The notes beneath the pieces were generated by a model. The model had not been told where the DNA came from, searched no databases, and was given only the letters and a program-made list of their open reading frames with translations. From assembly GCA_035308525.1 (NCBI GenBank), contig DATGGM010000299.1:1-64000 (forward strand): a stretch of 64,000 bases of DNA, written 5' to 3'. This document shows positions 52,795-59,964 of the stretch, piece by piece (position 1 is the first letter of the stretch; the number at the start of each line of letters is the position of its first letter). A program made the position numbers and the translations under genes. The stretch is from Bog-159 sp035308525 (lineage in GTDB: Bacteria > Acidobacteriota > Terriglobia > Bryobacterales > Bryobacteraceae).

Positions 52795-53883
52795 TTACGC
52801 CTGGCGCTGAGCTGCATCGGCTGCGTGCGCCAGATTCAGCAGCAGTTGGGTGAACTGCGGCGGCTGGCCAATAAAGAGCCCTTCGCCGATGAAGAAGTTG
52901 GAGGCTCCGACTGCATCGATCTGACCCGCAGAGGTTGGCCGGACGACCGCGCAGTGCGGCAAGTTCGGGCTGATGAACTCGCAGGGGACAGGGAAGATCA
53001 GATTTGTCTGCAGCAAAGGGTTAGGAGTTGCATCGAAATTTGGAAAAACCAACCCATTGGTCGGATCCGTCAAAGGCGCGATGGGAGGCTGCACTCCGTT
53101 GCCTGCAAAGTCCACCCACTCCAGGAAATGGCAAATCTCGTCCCCACCTATACTGAGCAAGATCTTCAAGACCTCGACGTTGGATGCCTTTTGGGCGAGC
53201 GTAGCGTAAAGGCTGGAGCCTCCTTGCTCGATCGATCCAAAGTGGAACGCCGCCGTGTTGGCGATCGCCTGGACGTGCGCGGTGGGGCCGAAGTCGTCGT
53301 TGGTTCTGGGAATCGCCGTAAATTGACCGCCGGCCAACTGCGGGATGGCCTGCTCGAACGTGGCGCCGAAATCTGGATTTGTCGCGCTCCGGTAACGCAC
53401 GTACCAACTGGTGTCCACGATAAGCTCCATGAGATTAGTCAGGCGGCCGATTTGCTGGGCGCCCTTGGCCTGGCTGCTCGGCAAAATGCGAAACGCATCC
53501 AAATCGACGGGCTCCTGGCCCTTGGCGATCAGGTAGGCGTTCAGAAACGACGCGTGGCTCTGCTCATCCAAGGTATTACTGGAGATATATTGCGACGCAT
53601 CGCCGTCGAGATTCTGCAACGCAATCTGGTAGGGGTTCTGATGTCCCTCTGTTACCCCGCCAAGTTCGGCATATTGTTGCCAGAGGTCGGCTTCGATTAG
53701 TTCCGCAGCCGCCAGGAATCTGAGGATCGCCGTGTCGCCGCTCGAAAGTGGGGATCCGGCAAGAGTGGGTATACTGCCGGCCAACAACCGCGAGCCCATG
53801 GCTGCGCCGCCAACCGCCAGTCCCAATTTCATGAATGAACGCCGGTTTGCCGGGCGTTTCGCGTTAGTCAATAGATCTTTCAC
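52795..53883 (-). CDS. Tat-exported ferritin-like domain protein
   Basis: A 362-residue protein. ANRRSFMKLGLAVGGAAMGS is a Tat signal. The mature part has four-helix-bundle features of the ferritin-like family: FLAAAELIEADLWQQYAELG (Glu), SSNTLDEQSHASFLNAYLI (Glu-x-x-His), NTAAFHFGSIEQGGSS and ILLSIGGDEICHFLEWVDF (second Glu-x-x-His). Iron binding is likely but not certain. The GTG at 53883 follows AAGGAG at the right distance. It is directly upstream of the tat operon on the same strand, so its product and its exporter may be expressed together. Confidence 0.82.
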   Translation of the reverse strand: MKDLLTNAKRPANRRSFMKLGLAVGGAAMGSRLLAGSIPTLAGSPLSSGDTAILRFLAAAELIEADLWQQYAELGGVTEGHQNPYQIALQNLDGDASQYISSNTLDEQSHASFLNAYLIAKGQEPVDLDAFRILPSSQAKGAQQIGRLTNLMELIVDTSWYVRYRSATNPDFGATFEQAIPQLAGGQFTAIPRTNDDFGPTAHVQAIANTAAFHFGSIEQGGSSLYATLAQKASNVEVLKILLSIGGDEICHFLEWVDFAGNGVQPPIAPLTDPTNGLVFPNFDATPNPLLQTNLIFPVPCEFISPNLPHCAVVRPTSAGQIDAVGASNFFIGEGLFIGQPPQFTQLLLNLAHAADAAQRQA

Positions 53884-54049
53884 GAGTATCTCCTTGAAGT
53901 AATTAATACACACTGGATCTTGATTGCGGATTTTACTTACCGGGCGATGCCCTCGTCTCACGATGCCAGTGTTATGTGGTTATTCTCTTTCACTAGGCTA
54001 GCGCGTGATGCTCTATGAATCGTGAACGAGATGTAATAGTTCTGTGAAT

Positions 54050-54724
54050 TCAAGGGCGCCTGCTGTGTGTCTTAACAACCTGCCGACGATCGAGCGACGG
54101 AATACGATGAGACGCTTCGACGAGGGCTTGACGAACGCGATACAACCTTCCTTTGATCGTGTTCTCTTTCAGTCCTGTCATTTGAGATAACTCAGCTATG
54201 GAAAACCCCTCGACCTCTTTTGCAATAAGCAGCCAGCGGTCGTCTTCCGCGACATCCGACAGTAGGTTATTGATGAGATCCCTTTGCATGGCAGTTCGAT
54301 CGGGCGTAGGACGCCAATCGGTAATCTCCACACGCGGTGATTGCACGTCATCGAGAGAATCACCTGAGTAAGTTGTGTTGAACCGATTCTTCCGCAGGAA
54401 TCCGTAACATTGATTTACCGTGATGCGGTAGATCCACGCGTATAGAGAGCTGCGACCGGCGAATCGATGGAGGGAGCGATGAACCTTGGCAAAGACTTCC
54501 TGTGTGATGTCATTCGCATCGTCGCGATTGCCCAGGATGCCATAGCAGACGCGGTAGATCCTGGATGCGTAGCGCTCGACGATCTCACGAAAAGCCATCT
54601 CGTCGTGTGCCTGTAGTCGCATAACCAGGTCGACTTCATTGGGGTCACGCTTCTGAGACGGAGTCCCGTTTGGCCAGACGCAAAAGGCGTTGGTATTTGC
54701 AGTTTCAGACGGGGTCGCGTACAT
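54050..54724 (-). CDS. ECF-type RNA polymerase sigma factor
   Basis: A 224-residue sigma-70 family factor of the extracytoplasmic group. Region 2 is MAFREIVERYASRIYRVCYG ... DANDITQEVFAKVHRSL; region 4 is IAKEVEGFSIAELSQMTGLK and ENTIKGRLYRVRQAL. The ATG at 54724 starts 40 codons before region 2; a weak AAGGCGG site precedes it, while the long upstream frame has none. No anti-sigma gene is directly adjacent on this strand. It may control the surrounding export and redox genes, but this is inference. Confidence 0.87.
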   Translation of the reverse strand: MYATPSETANTNAFCVWPNGTPSQKRDPNEVDLVMRLQAHDEMAFREIVERYASRIYRVCYGILGNRDDANDITQEVFAKVHRSLHRFAGRSSLYAWIYRITVNQCYGFLRKNRFNTTYSGDSLDDVQSPRVEITDWRPTPDRTAMQRDLINNLLSDVAEDDRWLLIAKEVEGFSIAELSQMTGLKENTIKGRLYRVRQALVEASHRIPSLDRRQVVKTHSRRP

Positions 54725-54863
54725 ATTGCCGCCTTCACTACTCACATGACAGCGGGGCACAAAATGAGCTGCGCGAGGCTCGTTGGCACGTGAGGCCTGG
54801 AGCCGATGGCCGGAGTGCGGCGTCCTAATTGCAAAGGCGGGCCATATAACATGTCGGGGCACC

Positions 54864-55220
54864 TCACCGCACTTCTTTCAAGTACGCGATGATCGCGCTG
54901 CGCTCACTGGCGCTCTCCACATGGAAGGCCATATCACTCTCCGGAACGAGCTTGTCCGGACCGGCCAGCCATTTGTCGAGCGAATCGGTGTCCCAGGTAA
55001 TGTGCGAAGTCTTCAGGGCGTCCGAGTAATTAAACGACGCCACAGAGCCTGCGGCCCTGCCGTAAACGCCTGCCAGCCGCGGCCCCTCCTTATCATGATC
55101 CAGCGAATGGCAGCCCGAACACCGTTTTTCGAAAAGGCCCTTGCCATCGCTTGTCTCCGTGCGCGCGGTAATGACCACAACGGCGAATACCGCGGCCAGC
55201 ATTACTGATAATCGTTTCAT
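54864..55220 (-). CDS. Exported monohaem cytochrome c
   Basis: A 118-residue class I cytochrome c. A hydrophobic signal (MKRLSVMLAAVFAVVVITA) is followed by GLFEKRCSGCHSLDHDKEGPR (CxxCH haem site) and PESDMAFHV, whose Met is the sixth ligand. GPRLAGVYGRAAGSV and YSDALKTSHITWDTDSLDKW match mitochondrial-type cytochrome c. It begins 5 bp after the metallophosphoesterase gene stops, so the two are one transcript; such phosphoesterase-cytochrome pairs point to periplasmic function. Confidence 0.87.
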   Translation of the reverse strand: MKRLSVMLAAVFAVVVITARTETSDGKGLFEKRCSGCHSLDHDKEGPRLAGVYGRAAGSVASFNYSDALKTSHITWDTDSLDKWLAGPDKLVPESDMAFHVESASERSAIIAYLKEVR

Positions 55221-55225
55221 TGGAG

Positions 55226-56179
55226 TCAGTTCCCCGCCGCCAGCGGCGAATCCACCACTGCCAGGCTGTGCTTGCGCGCCACATACTGCACGTTCGTAAT
55301 ACCGAGCACGCTCCGCAGCCGCTCAGCGGGTACTTTCATCGGGCCTGCCGCCGGCGCGGTTCCGGGCGCCGGTTGCGGAAACGCCGTGGACATCGCCGTA
55401 TGGAAAGTCACGTTTCCCTCCACCTTCTGCAAGACCTGATGAATGTGCCCGTTCAAGACTGTCACCGACCCGAAGCGCTTCATATACGTGAGCGCCTGCG
55501 CGCTGTCTTCGGTGCCCCAGCCCCAATCGGGATAGACCGACCACAGCGGGATATGCGCGAACACTACAATTGGCGTGCTGCTGGAGCGCGCCTTGAGGTC
55601 GGCTTCCAGCCATTGGAGCTGATCGGCGCCCAGTTTTCCGAGATGTTCCAGTCCAACCACGTTCACCAGTCCGACGAAGTGCACGCCTTTTTGATCGAAG
55701 CTGTACCAGCCGTTGCCTTTCGTGCTCTTGCCATAGCGTTCCAGATACTGCTTGCCGTCATCCACCGACGTGTCATGCTCCCCGGGCACATAGAAAATCT
55801 GGCTGGTCTTGGCGGACTTCAGCAACTGATCCATGGCGTCGAATTCCGCAGGCTTGGACGTGTGGCTGAGGTCGCCCGTGTGAATGATGAACTCCGGCGC
55901 CCGCGGCAGCGCGTTGATCTTATCTACGGTGGCCTGCAGCGTGCCCGCCACGTCAGGATTTGCCGGCTTGTTGAATCCGATGTGGCTGTCGCTGATTTGC
56001 ACGAAAGTCATCTCGCCTTTGGCCTCTCCGGCGTGGGCCGGCTTCCCGAATGCGCGCGAGGTGAGAACCCCGCCGCCGAGGGTCCATACTACGCCTGTTC
56101 CCGCCCAGGCCATGCATTCGAGGAATCCCCTGCGATTGATTCCGTCGTCGTTGTGGTCGTGAAGAATGAATTTGGACAT
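55226..56179 (-). CDS. Tat-exported metallophosphoesterase
   Basis: A 317-residue calcineurin-like phosphoesterase. NRRGFLECMAWAGTGVVWTL is a Tat signal. Metal motifs are complete: FVQISDSHIG (D-x-H), IIHTGDLSH (GD), FYVPGEHDTS (GEHD for GNHD), IVVFAHIPLW (H) and LNGHIHQVL (GHxH). The enzyme should act in the periplasm. Its substrate is unknown. The ATG at 56179 is preceded by a GTGGAGAG site. The operon continues with cytochrome c, and a haem-binding gene is divergent. Confidence 0.87.
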   Translation of the reverse strand: MSKFILHDHNDDGINRRGFLECMAWAGTGVVWTLGGGVLTSRAFGKPAHAGEAKGEMTFVQISDSHIGFNKPANPDVAGTLQATVDKINALPRAPEFIIHTGDLSHTSKPAEFDAMDQLLKSAKTSQIFYVPGEHDTSVDDGKQYLERYGKSTKGNGWYSFDQKGVHFVGLVNVVGLEHLGKLGADQLQWLEADLKARSSSTPIVVFAHIPLWSVYPDWGWGTEDSAQALTYMKRFGSVTVLNGHIHQVLQKVEGNVTFHTAMSTAFPQPAPGTAPAAGPMKVPAERLRSVLGITNVQYVARKHSLAVVDSPLAAGN

Positions 56180-56288
56180 TTTGCTCTCCACCCCCATGTA
56201 CTTCCGTGACGCATCGATTATTCCCGCCCGGTAGACTTTTAAAGTGTAAATTGCACGCGGGAATAAATTGCCGGTGACGGCAGTATTC

Positions 56289-56810
56289 ATGGACATGAAG
56301 AAGATCCTCCTAAAGCGTCCTCACTACGCCATTGCGTGCGCCGGCGTGCTTGCCTTCGGGTCGGCCCTCATCCATCCGTTTGGACCGAAGACCAATTCGG
56401 CCCGGCCGCTGCTCTCCGGCGCCGATGTCGATCCCGCCGTAGTGCGCATCCTGGAAAAGTCCTGTCAGAATTGCCACTCTGAGCGAACCGAATGGCCCTG
56501 GTATAGTTATGTTGCCCCCATGTCTTGGATGATCGAGAAGGATGTGCACGAGGCCCGCAGCCACATGAACCTATCCCAATGGGACGAGTATGACGCTCAG
56601 AAGCAACATGACCTCCTGGCCGAGCTCGCCGCCGTCGTGCGAAACCGTAGAATGCCGCTCCCACGCTATACTCTCTTGCATCCTGAAGCCAAACCATCTC
56701 CCGACGAATTCGAGCGGATTTATCAATGGACGCGCGCCGAACGGCGGCGTCTGACGTCGCTGGCCTCGGCTCATAGTGCCGCTCCCGCGGATGCAGGCGT
56801 TGCCCGGTAA
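56289..56810 (+). CDS. Exported haem-binding domain protein
   Basis: A 173-residue protein. It starts with a hydrophobic segment (YAIACAGVLAFGSALIHPFG) that acts as signal or anchor. ILEKSCQNCHSERTEWPWYS followed by YVAPMSWMIEKDV is the haem-binding domain type (CxxCH with a downstream Trp/Met). RNRRMPLPRYTLLHPEAKPS leads to the end. It is probably a periplasmic c-type cytochrome and is divergent from the metallophosphoesterase/cytochrome c operon, with about 110 bp between starts. ATG 56289 or 56295 may start the protein. Confidence 0.78.
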   Translation: MDMKKILLKRPHYAIACAGVLAFGSALIHPFGPKTNSARPLLSGADVDPAVVRILEKSCQNCHSERTEWPWYSYVAPMSWMIEKDVHEARSHMNLSQWDEYDAQKQHDLLAELAAVVRNRRMPLPRYTLLHPEAKPSPDEFERIYQWTRAERRRLTSLASAHSAAPADAGVAR

Positions 56811-56952
56811 TGTGCGCGGCACTCCGGCATGCTATACACGACAAATGATTTCGCACCCCGGCACGATGGGAGGCATCGTCCAGCAAGCCTACACGGTATT
56901 GCGGACCACCGCCAGGAGCCACGGCTGTGCGTCTCCGCCGCGAAAACCGAGA

Positions 56953-57090
56953 GATTTAGAAATGTCGTACCGGTATATCGCGGAAGTTGCGAGTGCGCCG
57001 TCAAGAAAACTGAAACGCGCGCAGATCGGCACCGTCATGTCCCGGCTATCGCGCGCATGCGCCAAAGATGCAGGATTGCGTGGTAGCGGA
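56953..57090 (+). pseudogene. Relic of an ECF sigma factor (region 4)
   Basis: The frame reads LEMSYRYIAEVAS, an inserted APSRKLKRAQ, then IGTVMSRLSRA, which is the helix-turn-helix of ECF sigma region 4 split by about 8 residues. The expected continuation RMRQRCRIAW lies in another frame. Region 2 is missing. It stands directly before an anti-sigma factor gene, where a paired sigma gene would be expected. Confidence 0.6.
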
Positions 57091-57106
57091 TGAAGGAGGC
57101 TTCCAA

Positions 57107-57853
57107 ATGACCTGTTTGCCGGCTAAGAGTCTGCTGGAGTCCTATCTGGACGATGAATTGGATGCGGCCCAAAGAGTCCAGGTTGCGGAGCATCTGGCGA
57201 GTTGCAGTTCTTGCGCCAGGGCGCATGCGCAACTTCTGGAGCTGCGCACCGGCATGCTGGCCTATGCGCCATATTATGGTGCGCCCGCTGGCCTGCGCCA
57301 GCGCATTCAAGTTTCCGTGCGCCAAGCCGACCGGCGCGCCGACCGACCAGTCACTGCATTTTGGCGCTGGATGGCGATTGCGGCCGCCATCCTGCTGGCG
57401 GTGTCGGCTGCCTGGAATATCGCCCTGTTCGGTTCGCGGACTTCCGGCGCGGATTTGATCGCGCAGGACGTTCTATCGAGCCACGTGCGCTCGCTGATGG
57501 GCCCACACCTCTTGGACGTGCCCTCATCCGACCAGCACACGGTAAAGCCGTGGTTCAATGGCAAGCTGGACTTCTCGCCGGACGTCAGAGACTTCGCGGC
57601 TCAAGGCTTTCCTTTAATTGGCGGGCGGATCGATTACGCCGGCGGCCGCCCGGTGGCGGCCCTCGTGTACCAGCGGCGTAAACACCTTATTAATGTGTTC
57701 ACGTGGCCCTCGGCGGCGGCGGGCGGCGGCCCGGAGCTTTACCGCAACGGCTATCACGTTGTCCATTGGAACACAAGCGGGATGACTTGGTGGGCCGTAT
57801 CGGATCTGAACGCCGGTGAACTGCAGCAGTTTGCGCACCTATACCGGCCCTAA
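57107..57853 (+). CDS. Anti-sigma factor, zinc-finger (zf-HC2) type
   Basis: A 248-residue membrane protein. The N-terminal zinc-binding domain, LLESYLDDELDAAQRVQVAEHLASCSSC, has the HxxxCxxC motif. One membrane helix (FWRWMAIAAAILLAVSAAWNI, about 83-104) separates it from a periplasmic domain of about 140 residues. This is the layout of RsrA/ChrR-like anti-sigma proteins. The start is ATG 57107 with a strong GAAGGAGG site. The sigma gene in front of it is a relic, so this anti-sigma factor lacks an intact partner here. Confidence 0.83.
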   Translation: MTCLPAKSLLESYLDDELDAAQRVQVAEHLASCSSCARAHAQLLELRTGMLAYAPYYGAPAGLRQRIQVSVRQADRRADRPVTAFWRWMAIAAAILLAVSAAWNIALFGSRTSGADLIAQDVLSSHVRSLMGPHLLDVPSSDQHTVKPWFNGKLDFSPDVRDFAAQGFPLIGGRIDYAGGRPVAALVYQRRKHLINVFTWPSAAAGGGPELYRNGYHVVHWNTSGMTWWAVSDLNAGELQQFAHLYRP

Positions 57854-58219
57854 CTGCCGTATGCCCGCGTCCGCCCGAATTTCGCCTTGACCTGATGGTA
57901 CCGCCTGAGGCACCCGCAGCTCACGCGAACGCTCCAGGCATGTAACATTCATGCGTATGACTGCTCGCTCGATTCGGGCGGGTGAGCGCCCGGCGCCCGG
58001 CGTGTTCGGTATCGCCCAGCGACGATTTGCCAACTGTACACTTTAGCGGAATAAATACGCGGGTTTCTAAGTGGACTAACACAGAGAACACAACTTATGA
58101 TTGAGTTCTCCAAAGAGTCTCTTCCTCAGCGTGGCGCGCGCACATTCCGAATTTGCGGACCTAAACTAGTGGCAGTCACAAAGAGCGATTAATTTGACAC
58201 TTCTTGAGGAGAGTTTGCG
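57854..58219. other. Gap of about 370 bp without recognisable genes
   Basis: No coding signal, RNA or repeat was recognised. The right-hand end is AT-richer than the rest and leads into a gene fragment. Confidence 0.4.
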
Positions 58220-58393
58220 CTACAGAATTCCGGCACCGGCGACAGCCGGACTGTCGCCACCAATACGCAAGGTGTTTATCGGTTCGCTTTTGTCCCGCCA
58301 GGGACCTACAGCGTTACGATTGCAGCGCCCGGCTTCCGGAGCGCCCGGCAAACGCACTTGCAGGTTGTTGCCGGCCAGTCAACCACTGGCGCA
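58220..58393 (+). pseudogene. Fragment of an Oar-like TonB receptor (regulatory domain)
   Basis: The frame reads SGTGDSRTVATNTQGVYRFA, then FVPPGTYSVTIAAPGFRSAR and QVVAGQSTTGAV, the second half of a carboxypeptidase-regulatory domain as in Oar-like receptors. No start codon, signal peptide or barrel follows; the frame soon stops making sense. Confidence 0.6.
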
Positions 58394-58399
58394 GTACGG

Positions 58400-58523
58400 A
58401 CCGTATGCCGGCTCCGTGCATGGCGCCGGGCATTTGGCCGACGCCTCGAAAAGAGGGTGTTTGCGGACAGGCCGGCGGAAGGCCGGCTATCAACAGGATT
58501 AGGACGGTGAGGACCGCTTTCAT
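58400..58523 (-). pseudogene. Truncated 5' end of a secreted protein gene
   Basis: From an ATG at 58523 the frame begins MKAVLTVLILLIAGLPPACP, a good signal peptide, then QTPSFRGVGQMPGAMHGAG, which resembles the start of secreted repeat proteins of the HAF kind. It then runs into the receptor fragment on the other strand, and no complete protein is possible. Confidence 0.5.
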
Positions 58524-58615
58524 ATTCCTATTACCTCTGAACCAAGCATCCTGCCGTGCTGGCAGGAAGTCGCCATCAAACGGTAAAAAAAGATGTAAAA
58601 CTTTGGGGCGCTGCA

Positions 58616-59959
58616 TTACACGACTTGGGCGTCGGCCTGGGCCAGGGCTTCGTCGAGCGCGGCCACTCCCTGATCAATCTCCTCGGAGGTGATAATGAGC
58701 GGCGGCGCGATCACGAAATGGCTGAGCCACGAGTTGATAGCCACGCCCTTCTTCATCATGGCGCCGGCGATCTGATCAACCAGGAGCGGCTTACCCGCCA
58801 TCTTGTCGGCCTTGGTATTGAAGGGCTGCTTAGTGGTGCGGTTCTTCACCAGCTCGACGCCCCAAAAGAGGCCCAGACCGCGCACGTCGCCGACCGAGGG
58901 ATGTTTGCCGCGCAGGGCTTGCAGGCGCGCGCCCAGGTGTGCGCCCATTTCCACCGCGCGGTCGACCAAACCTAACCGCTGCATCTCGTGGATGGCGGCG
59001 ATGGCGGGCGCCAGCGTCATGGGATGGGCTTCGTAGGTGTGGCCGTGGGCGAAGAAGTGATCGTCGAAATGCGCGGCAATCTTCTGGGTGGTGGCGCACA
59101 ATCCCAGCGGCACATACGCGGAGGTGATGCCTTTGGCGGTGACCATGATATCGGGCTGCACGTCCCAGTGGTCCATGGCGAACCATTTGCCGGTGCGGCC
59201 CCAGCCGGTCATCACTTCGTCGGCGATCAGGAGCACGCCGCGGTCGTCGCAGATGCGGCGCAGGCGCGGCATGTACTCGGGCGGCGGCACCAGGACGCCG
59301 TTGGTCCCCACCACGGGCTCAACCAGCACGGCGGCCACATCGTTCTCGTTCTCGATCATGTGCTCCAGGTAATCGGCGCAGGCGATATCGCAGCCGGGAT
59401 ACTGGTGCTTGATGGGACAGTTGTAACAGTTCACTTCCGGAGCGAAGATGAAGCCCTGGCCCTTGGCGCCGGGCTCGGCGGGCCAGCGGCGGGGATCTCC
59501 GGTGGCCCCGATGGACGCCATGGTGGATCCATGGTAGGAGCGGTAGCGCGCAATGATTTTGGTGCGGCCGGTGTACATGCGCGCGATCTTGAAGGCGGCT
59601 TCGTTTGCCTCCGTGCCGGATGTCGTGAAGAAGAATTTGGAGAGACCGCGCGGCAGCACCTCGAGCAGCAGACGGCTCAGATCGACGCGCACGCCGGTGG
59701 CATAGCCGGGCGCGATGTAGGGCAGGGTGCGGGCCTGCTCCTGGATGGCGCGGATCACGGCCGGATTCTTATGGCCCAGGTTGACGCACATCAACTGGGC
59801 GGAGAAATCCAGGTAGCGCCGGCCATCGACATCGATGAAGTAGCAGCCTTCCGCATCGACTACGTGAAGCGGGCTCCAGTTTTTCTGAAAGCGCCAGGTG
59901 CCGTAATTCAGCTCACGGGTCCAGCGGACTATATCCTGCGAAGTAAGTGTTTCGGGCAT
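58616..59959 (-). CDS. Class III aminotransferase
   Basis: A 447-residue PLP enzyme of the ornithine/beta-alanine aminotransferase class. FFFTTSGTEANEAAFKIARM (about 106-125) and LLIADEVMTGWGRTGKWF (about 248-265) are the family motifs, and VTAKGITSAYVPLG holds the PLP Lys (about 281). HGHTYEAHPMTLAPAIAAI completes the site. A short Cys-containing insertion (CYNCPIKHQYPGCDIAC, about 180) is reminiscent of taurine/beta-alanine:2-oxo acid members, but the substrate is not certain. It starts 5 bp after the subtilase gene, so they form an operon. Confidence 0.85.
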   Translation of the reverse strand: MPETLTSQDIVRWTRELNYGTWRFQKNWSPLHVVDAEGCYFIDVDGRRYLDFSAQLMCVNLGHKNPAVIRAIQEQARTLPYIAPGYATGVRVDLSRLLLEVLPRGLSKFFFTTSGTEANEAAFKIARMYTGRTKIIARYRSYHGSTMASIGATGDPRRWPAEPGAKGQGFIFAPEVNCYNCPIKHQYPGCDIACADYLEHMIENENDVAAVLVEPVVGTNGVLVPPPEYMPRLRRICDDRGVLLIADEVMTGWGRTGKWFAMDHWDVQPDIMVTAKGITSAYVPLGLCATTQKIAAHFDDHFFAHGHTYEAHPMTLAPAIAAIHEMQRLGLVDRAVEMGAHLGARLQALRGKHPSVGDVRGLGLFWGVELVKNRTTKQPFNTKADKMAGKPLLVDQIAGAMMKKGVAINSWLSHFVIAPPLIITSEEIDQGVAALDEALAQADAQVV

Positions 59960-59964
59960 AGAAC

